Origin: Micromussa lordhowensis
Lineage: Eukaryota; Cnidaria; Anthozoa; Scleractinia; Lobophylliidae
DNA: 64,000 nt
Direction: 5' to 3'
NCBI GenBank assembly: GCA_964020085.1
Contig: OZ026603.1
Span: 5,438,993-5,502,992, forward strand
Below, one piece after another: positions 24,746 to 34,642 of the stretch (position 1 is its first letter; every line of letters begins with the position of its first letter). The translations under genes were made by a program, and so were the position numbers. The notes beneath the pieces were generated by a model. That model had not been told where the DNA came from. It made no database searches and was given only the letters and a program-made list of their open reading frames with translations.

Positions 24746-25571
24746 TCTGCTAGGTTGGCACTTCAAAAAAATCCCAGTCAGAACATGATGGCATTGGCGC
24801 CAGGGTGTTTTTTCTGGCCTTCTTTTTGCAGTACTTTCCCCTGGTCCCAACTTTGCAGAATTTTAGAAAACGAGCGCTGGGGGTCCCCTTGGCAAATTTG
24901 ACATAGCTCGGCTTCACGGGCACTTTAAGAGGCGCGGTTTGCAGCAAAATGTTCTGCTAAATTGGCACTTTAAGGAAATCCTAGTTAAAACATGATGGCA
25001 TTGGCGCCAGGGTGTTTTTTCTGGCCTTCTTTTTGCAGTAGTTTCCCCTGGTCCCAACTTTGCAGAATTTCAGAAAACGCGCGCTGGGGGTCCCCTTGGC
25101 AAATTTGACATAGCTCGGCTTCACGGGCACTTTAAGAGGCGCGGTTTGCAGCAAAATGTTTTGCTAGGTTGGCACTTCAAGGAAATCTTAGTTAGAACAT
25201 GATGGCATTGGCGCCAGGGTGTTTTTTCTGGCCTTCTTTTTGCAGTAGTTTCCCCTGGTCCCAACTTTGCAGAATTTCAGAAAACGCGCGCTGGGGGTCC
25301 CCTTGGAAAATTTGACATAGCTCGGCTTCACGGGCACTTTAAGAGGCGCGGTTTGCAGCAAAATGTTCTGCTAGGTTGGCACTTCAAGGAAATGGTAGTT
25401 AGAACATGATGGCATTGGCGCCAGGGTGATTTTTCTGTCCTTTTTTTTGCAGTAGTTTCCCCTGGTCCCAACTTTGCAGAATTTCAGAAAACGCGCGCTG
25501 GGGGTCCCCTTGGCAAATTTGACATAGCTCGGCTTCACGGGCACTTTAAGAGGCGCGGTTTGCAGCAAAAT
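23916..25571. repeat. 8-monomer higher-order unit D1 (1656 bp)
   Basis: Matches 25572-27227 at an offset of exactly 8 x 207 bp. Order of markers: GGTTGCAACTTT (23921 and 25577), GTGTTTGTTGTGG (24185 and 25841), TTGAAGAAAATGC, GTAGTTTGCCC, TTCAAAAAAATCCCAG with AAACGAGCG, GCTAAATTGG, TTGGAAAATTTG, AAATGGTAG and GTGATTTTTCTGTCC. It overlaps the end of C2. Confidence 0.9.
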
Positions 25572-27227
25572 GTTCTGCTAGGTTGCAACTTTAAGGAAAT
25601 CCTAGTTAGAACATGATGGCATTGGCGCCAGGGTGTTTTTTCTGGCCTTCTTTTTGCAGTAGTTTCCCCTGGTCCCAACTTTGCAGAATTTCAGAAAACG
25701 CGCGCTGGGGGTCCCCTTGGCAAATTTGACATAGCTCGGCTTCACGGGCACTTTAAGAGGCGCGGTTTGCAGCAAAATGTTCTGCTAGGTTGGCACTTCA
25801 AGGAAATTCTAGTTAGAACATGATGGCATTGGCGCCAGGGTGTTTGTTGTGGCCTTCTTTTTGCAGTAGTTTCCCCTGGTCCCAACTTTGCAGAATTTCA
25901 GAAAACGCGCGGTGGGGGTTCCCTTGGCAAATTTGACATAGCTCGGCTTCACGGGCACTTTAAGAGGCGCGGTTTGCAGCAAAATGTTCTGCTAGGTTGG
26001 CACTTGAAGAAAATGCTAGTTAAAACATGATGGCATTGGCGCCAGGGTGTTTTTTCTGGCCTTCTTTTTGCAGTAGTTTCCCCTGGTCCCAACTTTGCAG
26101 AATTTCAGAAAACGCGCGCTGGGGGTCCCCTTGGCAAATTTGACATAGCTCGGCTTCACGGGCACTTTAAGAGGCGCAGTTTGCAGCAAAATGTTCTGCT
26201 AGGTTGGCACTTTAAGGAAATCCTAGTTAGAACATGATGGCATTGGCGCCAGGGTGTTTTTTCTGGCCTTCTTTTTGCAGTAGTTTGCCCTGGTCCCAAC
26301 TTTGCAGAATTTCAGAAAACGCGCGCTGGGGGTCCCCTTGGCAAATTTGACATAGCTCGGCTTCACGGGCACTTTAAGAGGCGCGGTTTGCAGCAAAATG
26401 TTCTGCTAGGTTGGCACTTCAAAAAAATCCCAGTTAGAACATGATGGCATTGGCGCCAGGGTGTTTTTTCTGGCCTTCTTTTTGCAGTACTTTCCCCTGG
26501 TCCCAACTTTGCAGAATTTTAGAAAACGAGCGCTGGGGGTCCCCTTGGCAAATTTGACATAGCTCGGCTTCACGGGCACTTTAAGAGGCGCGGTTTGCAG
26601 CAAAATGTTCTGCTAAATTGGCACTTTAAGGAAATCCTAGTTAAAACATGATGGCATTGGCGCCAGGGTGTTTTTTCTGGCCTTCTTTTTGCAGTAGTTT
26701 CCCCTGGTCCCAACTTTGCAGAATTTCAGAAAACGCGCGCTGGGGGTCCCCTTGGCAAATTTGACATAGCTCGGCTTCACGGGCACTTTAAGAGGCGCGG
26801 TTTGCAGCAAAATGTTTTGCTAGGTTGGCTCTTCAAGGAAATCTTAGTTAGAACATGATGGCCTTGGCGCCAGGGTGTTTTTTCTGGCCTTCTTTTTGCA
26901 GTAGTTTCCCCTGGTCCCAACTTTGCAGAATTTCAGAAAACGCGCGCTGGGGGTCCCCTTGGAAAATTTGACATAGCTCGGCTTCACGGGCACTTTAAGA
27001 GGCGCGGTTTGCAGCAAAATGTTTTGCTAGGTTGGCACTTCAAGGAAATGGTAGTTAGAACATGATGGCATTGGCGCCAGGGTGATTTTTCTGTCCTTTT
27101 TTTTGCAGTAGTTTCCCCTGGTCCCAACTTTGCAGAATTTCAGAAAACGCGCGCTGGGGGTCCCCTTGGCAAATTTGACATAGCTCGGCTTAACGGGCAC
27201 TTTAAGAGGCGCGGTTTGCAGCAAAAT
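25572..27227. repeat. 8-monomer higher-order unit D2 (1656 bp)
   Basis: Direct tandem copy of D1. Differences include GGCGCAGTTTG near 26177, CCCAGTTAGAAC near 26430 (CCCAGTCAG in D1), GGTTGGCTCTTC and ATGGCCTTGGC near 26825-26865, and CGGCTTAACGGG near 27187. This closes the chain of overlapping duplications that begins near 8.8 kb. Confidence 0.88.
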
Positions 27228-29529
27228 GTTCTGCTAGGTTGGCACTTCAAGGAAATCCTAGTTAGAACATGATGGAATTTGCGCCAGGGTGTTTTTTCTG
27301 GCCTTCTTTTTGCAGTAGTTTCCCCTGGTCCCAACTTTGCAGAATTTCAGAAAACGCGCGCTGGGGGTCTCCTTGGCAAATTTGACATAGCTCGGCTTCA
27401 CGGGCACTTTAAGAGGCGCGGTTTGCAGCAAAATGTTCTGCTAGGTTGGCACGTTAAGGAAATTATAGTTAGAACATGATGGCATTGGCGTCAGGGTGTT
27501 TTTTCTGGCCTTCTTTTTGCAGTAGTTTCCCCTGGTCCCAACTTTGCAGAATTTTAGAAAACGAGCGCTGGGGGTCCCCTTGGCAAATTTGACATAGCTC
27601 GGCTTCACGGGCACTTTAAGAGGCGCGGTTTGCAGCAAAATGTTTTGCTAAATTGGCACTTTAAGGAAATTCTAGTTAAAACATGATGGCATTGGCGCCA
27701 GGGTGTTTTTTCTGGCCTTCTTTTTGCAGTAGTTTCCCCTGGTCCCAACTTTGCAGAATTTCAGAAAACGCGCGCTGGGGGTCCCCTTGGCAAATTTGAC
27801 ATAGCTCGGCTTCACGGGCACTTTAAGAGGCGCGGTTTGCAGCAAAATGTTTTGCTAGGTTGACACTTCAAGGAAATCTTAGTTAGAACATGATGGCATT
27901 GGCGCCAGGGTGTTTTTTTTGGCCTTCTTTTTGCAGTAGTTTCCCCTGGTCCCAACTTTGCAGAATTTCAGAAAACGCGCGCTGGGGGTCCCCTTGGCAA
28001 ATTTGACATAGCTCGGCTTCACGGGCACTTTAAGAGGCGCGGTTTGCAGCAAAATGTTCTGCTAGGTTGGCACTTTAAGAAAATTATAGTTAGAACATGA
28101 TGGCATTGGCGCCAGGGTGTTTTTTCTGGCCTTCTTTTTGCAGTAGTTTCCCCTGGTCCCAACTTTGCAGAATTTCAGAAAACGCGCGCTGGGGGTCCCC
28201 TTGGCAAATTTGACATAGCTCGGCTTCACGGGCACTTTAAGAGGCGCGGTTTGCAGCAAAATGTTTTGCTAGGTTGACACTTTAAGGAAATGTTAGTTAG
28301 AACATGATGGCATTGGCGCCAGGGTGTTTTTTCTGGCCTTCTTTTTGCAGTAGTTTCCCCTGGTCCCAACTTTGCAGAATTTCAGAAAACGCGCGCTGGG
28401 GGTCCCCTTGGCAAATTTGACATAGCTCGGCTTCACGGGCACTTTAAGAGGCGCGGTTTGCAGCAAAATGTTGTGCTAGGTTGGCACTTTAAGGAAATCC
28501 TAGTTAGAACATGATGGCATTGGCGCCAGGGTGTTTTTTGTGGCCTTCTTTTTGCAGTAGTTTCCCCTGGTCCCAACTTTGCAGAATTTCAGAAAACGCG
28601 CGCTGGGGGTCCCCTTGGCAAATTTGACATAGCTCGGCTTCACGGGCACTTTAAGAGGCGCGGTTTGCAGCAAAATGTTCTGCTAGGTTGGCACTTCAAG
28701 GAAATCCTAGTTAAAACATGATGGCATTGGCGCCAGGGTGTTTTTTCTGGCCTTCTTTTTGCAGTAGTTTCCCCTGGTCCCAACTTTGCAGAATTTCAGA
28801 AAACGCGCGCTGGGGGTCCCCTTGGCAAATTTGACATAGCTCGGCTTCACGGGCACTTTAAGAGGCGCGGTTTGCAGCAAAATGTTTTGCTAGGTTGACA
28901 CTTCAAGGAAATCTTAGTTAGAACATGATGGCATTGGCGCCAGGGTGTTTTTTCTGGCCTTCTTTTTGCAGTAGTTTCCCCTGGTCCCAACTTTGCAGAA
29001 TTTCAGAAAACGCGCGCTGGGGGTCCCCTTGGCAAATTTGACATAGCTCGGCTTCACGGGCACTTTAAGAGGCGCGGTTTGCAGCAAAATGTTGTGCTAG
29101 GTTGGCACTTTAAGGAAATTGTAGTTAGAACATGATGGCATTGGCGCCAGGGTGTTTTTTCTGGCCTTCTTTTTGCAGTAGTTTCCCCTGGTCCCAACTT
29201 TGCAGAATTTCAGAAAACGCGCGCTGGGGGTCCCCTTGGCAAATTTGACATAGCTCGGCTTCACGGGCACTTTAAGAGGCGCGGTTTGCAGCAAAATGTT
29301 CTGCTAGGTTGGCACTTCAAGGAAATCCTAGTTAAAACATGATGGCATTGGCGCCAGGGTGTTTTTTCTGGCCTTCTTTTTGCAGTAGTTTCCCCTGGTC
29401 CCAACTTTGCAGAATTTCAGAAAACGCGCGCTGGGGGTCCCCTTGGCAAATTTGACATAGCTCGGCTTCACGGGCACTTTAAGAGGCGCGGTTTGCAGCA
29501 AAATGTTCTGCTAGGTTGGCACTTCAAGA
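27228..29529. repeat. Mixed monomers after the duplication chain
   Basis: About eleven monomers. Related variants recur at multiples of 207 bp, for example GGTTGACACTTC near 27860 and 28895, and GTTGTGCTAGG near 28471 and 29092, but I could not define a clean unit. A GATGGAATTTGCGCC copy lies near 27271. No gene, no foreign sequence. Confidence 0.8.
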
Positions 29530-30772
29530 AAATCCTAGTTAGAACATGATGGCATTGGCGCCAGGGTGTTTTTTTTGGCCTTCTTTTTGCAGTAGTTTCC
29601 CCTGGTCCCAACTTTGCAGAATTTCAGAAAACGCGCGCTGGGGGTCCCCTTGGCAAATTTGACATAGCGCGGCTTCACGGCCACTTTAAGAGGCGCGGTT
29701 TGCAGCAAAATGTTCTGCAAGGTTGGCACTTCAAGGAAATTCTAATTAAAACATGATGGCATTGGCGCCAGGGTGTTTTTTTTTGGCCTTCTTTTTGCAG
29801 TAGTTTCCCCTGGTCCCAACTTTGCAGAATTTCAGAAAACGCGCGCTGGGGGTCCCCTTGGCAAATTTTACATAGCTCGGCTTCACGGGCACTTTAAGAG
29901 GCGCGGTTTGCAGCAAAATGTTTTGCTAGGTTGGCACTTCAAGGAAATTTTAGTTAGAACATGATGGCATTGGCGCCAGGGTGTTTTTTCTGGCCTTCTT
30001 TTTGCAGTAGTTTCCCCTGGTCCCAACTTTGCAGAATTTCAGAAAACGCGCGCTGGGGGTCCCCTTGGCAAATTTGACATAGCTCGGCTTCACGGGCACT
30101 TTAAGAGGCGCGGTTTGCAGCAAAATGTTCTGCTAGGTTGGCACTTTAAGGAAATCGTAGTTAGAACATGATGGCATTGGCGCCAGGGTGTTTTTTCTGG
30201 CCTTCTTTTTGCAGTAGTTTGCCCTGGTCCCAACTTTGCAGAATTTCAGAAAACGCGCGCTGGGGGTCCCCTTGGAAAATTTGACATAGCTCGGCCTCAC
30301 GGGCACTTTAAGAGGCGCGGTTTGCAGCAAAATGTTCTGCTAGGTTGGCACTTCAAGGAAATTCTAGTTAAAACATGATGGCATTGGCGCCAGGGTGTTT
30401 TTTCTGGCCTTCTTTTTGCAGTAGTTTCCCCTGGTCCTAACTTTGCAGAATTTCAGAAAACGCGCGCTGGGGGTCCCCTTGGCAAATTTGACATAGCTCG
30501 GCTTCGCGGGCACTTTAAGAGGCGCGGTTTGCAGCAAAATGTTTTGCTAGGTTGGCACTTCAAGGAAATTCTAGTTAGAACATGATGGCATTGGCGCCAG
30601 GGTGTTTTTTCTGGCCTTCTTTTTGCAGTAGTTTCCCCTGGCCCCAACTTTGCAGAATTTCAGAAAACGCGCGCTGGGGGTCCCCTTGGCAAATTTGACA
30701 TAGCTCGGCTTCACGGGCACTTTAAGAGGCGCGGTTTGCAGCAAAATGTTCTGCTAGGTTGGCACTTCAAGA
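29530..30772. repeat. 6-monomer higher-order unit F1 (1243 bp)
   Basis: Matches 30773-32015 at an offset of 1243 bp (6 x 207 + 1). Shared rare variants: CATAGCGCGGC with CGGCCACTTT (near 29665), GCAAGGTTGG (near 29717), TTCTAATTAAAAC, a long T-run before GGCC (near 29777), AAATTTTACATAG, TTGGAAAATTTG with GGCCTCACGGG (near 30270-30300), GGTCCTAAC (near 30433), CTTCGCGGG, and CTGGCCCCAAC (near 30640). Confidence 0.9.
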
Positions 30773-32015
30773 AAATTTTAGTTAGAACATGATGGCATTG
30801 GCGCCAGGGTGTTTTTTTTGGCCTTCTTTTTGCAGTAGTTTCCCCTGGTCCCAACTTTGCAGAATTTCAGAAAACGCGCGCTGGGGGTCCCCTTGGCAAA
30901 TTTGACATAGCGCGGCTTCACGGCCACTTTAAGAGGCGCGGTTTGCAGCAAAATGTTCTGCAAGGTTGGCACTTCAAGGAAATTCTAATTAAAACATGAT
31001 GGCATTGGCGCCAGGGTGTTTTTTTTTGGCCTTCTTTTTGCAGTAGTTTCCCCTGGTCCCAACTTTGCAGAATTTCAGAAAACGCGCGCTGGGGGTCCCC
31101 TTGGCAAATTTTACATAGCTCGGCTTCACGGGCACTTTAAGAGGCGCGGTTTGCAGCAAAATGTTTTGCTAGGTTGGCACTTCAAGGAAATTTTAGTTAG
31201 AACATGATGGCATTGGCGCCAGGGTGTTTTTTCTGGCCTTCTTTTTGCAGTAGTTTCCCCTGGTCCCAACTTTGCAGAATTTCAGAAAACGCGCGCTGGG
31301 GGTCCCCTTGGCAAATTTGACATAGCTCGGCTTCACGGGCACTTTAAGAGGCGCGGTTTGCAGCAAAATGTTCTGCTAGGTTGGCACTTTAAGGAAATCG
31401 TAGTTAGAACATGATGGCATTGGCGCCAGGGTGTTTTTTCTGGCTTTCTTTTTGCAGTAGTTTCCCCTGGTCCCAACTTTGCAGAATTTCAGAAAACGCG
31501 CGCTGGGGGTCCCCTTGGAAAATTTGACATAGCTCGGCCTCACGGGCACTTTAAGAGGCGCGGTTTGCAGCAAAATGTTCTGCTAGGTTGGCACTTCAAG
31601 GAAATTCTAGTTAAAACATGATGGCATTGGCGCCAGGGTGTTTTTTCTGGCCTTCTTTTTGCAGTAGTTTCCCCTGGTCCTAACTTTGCAGAATTTCAGA
31701 AAACGCGCGCTGGGGGTCCCCTTGGCAAATTTGACATAGCTCGGCTTCGCGGGCACTTTAAGAGGCGCGGTTTGCAGCAAAATGTTTTGCTAGGTTGGCA
31801 CTTCAAGGAAATTCTAGTTAGAACATGATGGCATTGGCGCCAGGGTGTTTTTTCTGGCCTTCTTTTTGCAGTAGTTTCCCCTGGCCCCAACTTTGCAGAA
31901 TTTCAGAAAACGCGCGCTGGGGGTCCCCTTGGCAAATTTGACATAGCTCGGCTTCACGGGCACTTTAAGAGGCGCGGTTTGCAGCAAAATGTTCTGCTAG
32001 GTTGGCACTTGAAGG
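30773..32015. repeat. 6-monomer higher-order unit F2 (1243 bp)
   Basis: Direct tandem copy of F1 with all its rare markers. Small differences are TTTCCCCTGG near 31460, where F1 has TTTGCCCTGG, and TGGCTTTC near 31443. It is followed almost at once by the truncated monomer. Confidence 0.9.
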
Positions 32016-32034
32016 AAATCCTAGTTAGAACATG

Positions 32035-32188
32035 ATGGCATTGGCGCCAGGGTGTTTTTTCTGGCCTTCTTTTTGCAGTAGTTTCCCCTGGTCCCAACTT
32101 TGCAGAATTTCAGAAAACGCGCGCTGGGGGTCCCCTTGGCAAATTTGACATAGCTCGGCTTCACGGGCACTTTAAGAGGCGCGGTTTG
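32035..32188. repeat. Truncated 154-bp monomer with deletion junction
   Basis: Measured between successive ATGGCATTGG landmarks (32035 and 32189), this monomer is 154 bp, 53 bp short. GCGGTTTG runs straight into ATGGCATTGG, whereas every other copy has the AGCAAAATG dyad, GCTAGG and GGCACTT segment between them. The lost part corresponds to consensus 158-207 plus 1-3. The bases TG precede both breakpoints, a 2-bp microhomology. The next monomer also has a 7-T run. This is the largest length change in the window. Confidence 0.95.
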
Positions 32189-34642
32189 ATGGCATTGGCG
32201 CCAGGGTGTTTTTTTCTGGCCTTCTTTTTGCAGTAGTTTCCCCTGGTCCCAACTTTGCAGAATTTCAGAAAACGCGCGCTGGGGGTCCCCTTGGCAAATT
32301 TGACATAGCTCGGCTTCACGGGCACTTTAAGAGGCGCGGTTTGCAGCAAAATGTTCTGCTAGGTTGGCACTTCAAGGAAATTCTAGTTAGAACATGATGG
32401 CATTGGCGCCAGGGTGTTTTTTCTGGCCTTCTTTTTGCAGTAGTTTCCCCTGGTCCCAACTTTGCAGAATTTCAGAAAACGCGCGCTGGGGGTCCCCTTG
32501 GCAAATTTGACATAGCTCGGCTTCACGGGCACTTTAAGAGGCGCGGTTTGCAGCAAAATGTTTTGCTAGGTTGACACTTCAAGGAAATTTTAGTTAGAAC
32601 ATGATGGCATTGGCGCCAGGGTGTTTTTTCTGGCCTTCTTTTTGCAGTAGTTTCCCCTGGTCCCAACTTTGCAGAATTTCAGAAAACGCGCGCTGGGGGT
32701 CCCCTTGGCAAATTTGACATAGCTCGGCTTCACGGGCACTTTAAGAGGCGCGGTTTGCAGCAAAATGTTCTGCTAGGTTGGCACTTTAAGGAAATCGTAG
32801 TTACAACATGATGGCATTGGCGCCAGGGTGTTTTTTGTGGCCTTCTTTTTGCAGTAGTTTCCCCTGGTCCCAACTTTGCAGAATTTCAGAAAACGCGCGC
32901 TGGGGGTCCCCTTGGCAAATTTGACATAGCTCGGCTTCACGGGCACTTTAAGAGGCGCGGTTTGCAGCAAAATGTTCTGCTAGATTGGCACTACAAGAAA
33001 ATTCTAGTTAAAACATGATGGCATTGGCGCCAGGGTGTTTTTTCTGGCCTTCTTTTTGCAGTAGTTTCCCCTGGTCCCAACTTTGCAGAATTTCAGAAAA
33101 CGCGCGCTGGGGGTCCCCTTGGCAAATTTGACATAGCTCGGCTTCACGGGCACTTTAAGAGGCGCGGTTTGCAGCAAAATGTTCTGCTAGGTTGGCACTT
33201 TAAGGAAATTCTAAGTAGAACATGATGGCATTGGCGCCAGGGTGTTTTTTCTGGCCTTCTTTTTGCAGTAGTTTCCCCTGGTCCCAACTTTGCAGAATTT
33301 CAGAAAACGCGCGCTGGGGGTCCCCTTGGCAAATTTGACATAGCTCGGCTTCACGGGCACTTTAAGAGGCGCGGTTTGCAGCAAAATGTTCTGCTAGGTT
33401 GGCACTACAAGAAAATTGTAGTTTAAACATGATGGCATTGGCGCCAGGGTGTTTTTTCTGGCCTTCTTTTTGCAGTAGTTTCCCCTGGTCCCAACTTTGC
33501 AGAATTTCAGAAAACGCGCGCTGGGGGTCCCCTTGGCAAAATTTGACATAGCTCGGCTTCACGGGCACTTTAGGAGGCGCGGTTTGCAGCAAAATGTTTT
33601 GCTAGGTTGACATTTGAAGGAAATCTTAGTTAGAACATGATGGCATTGGCGCCAGGGTGTTTTTTCTGGCCTTCTTTTTGCAGTAGTTTCCCCTGGTCCC
33701 AACTTTGCAGAATTTCAGAAAACGCGCGCTGGGGGTCCCCTTGGCAAATTTGACATAGCTCGGCTTCACGGGCACTTTAAGAGGCGCGGTTTGCAGCAAA
33801 ATGTTCTGCTAGGTTGGCACTTTAAGGAAATCGTAGTTACAAAATGATGGCATTGGCGCCAGGGTGTTTTTTGTGGCCTTCTTTTTGCAGTAGTTTCCCC
33901 TGGTCCCAACTTTGCAGAATTTCAGAAAACGCGCGCTGGGGGTCGCCTTGGCAAATTTGACATAGCTCGGCTTTACGGGCACTTTAAGAGGCGCGGTTTG
34001 CAGCAAAATGTTCTGCTAGGTTGGCACTACAAGAAAATTCAAGTTAAAACATGATGGCATTGGCGCCAGGGTGTTTTTTCTGGCCTTCTTTTTGCAGTAG
34101 TTTCCCCTGGTCCCAACTTTGCAGAATTTCAGAAAACGCGCGCTGGGGGTCCCCTTGGCAAATTTGACATAGCTCGGCTTCACGGGCACTTTAAGAGGCG
34201 CGGTTTGCAGCAAAATGTTCTGCTAGGTTGGCACTTTAAGGAAATTGTAGTTACAACATGATGGCATTGGCGCCAGGGTGTTTTTTTTGGCCTTCTTTTT
34301 GCAGTAGTTTCCCCTGGTCCCAACTTTGCAGAATTTCAGAAAACGCGCGCTGGGGGTCCCCTTGGCAAATTTGACATAGCTCGGCTTCACGGGCACTTTA
34401 AGAGGCGCGGTTTGCAGCAAAATGTTTTGCTAGGTTGGCACTTGAAGGAAATCGTAGTGAGAACATGATGGCATTGGCGCCAGCGTGTTTTTTCTGGCCT
34501 TCTTTTTGCAGTAGTTTCCCCTGGTCCCAACTTTGCAGAATTTCAGAAAACGCGCGCTGGGGGTCCCCTTGGCAAATTTGACATAGCTCGGCTTCACGGG
34601 CACTTTAAGAGGCGCGGTTTGCAGCAAAATGTTCTGCTAGGT
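32189..34642. repeat. Mixed monomers between the deletion and the G blocks
   Basis: About twelve monomers. An added A occurs in GGCAAAATTTGAC near 33538, TTTAGGAGG near 33570, and GGTCGCCTTGG near 33943. Copies with CACTACAAGAAAATT alternate with copies carrying GTTACAAC. The last ones (34.2-34.64 kb, with GTAGTGAGAAC near 34455) recur near 35.9-36.3 kb at an offset of 1656 bp. No gene. Confidence 0.82.
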
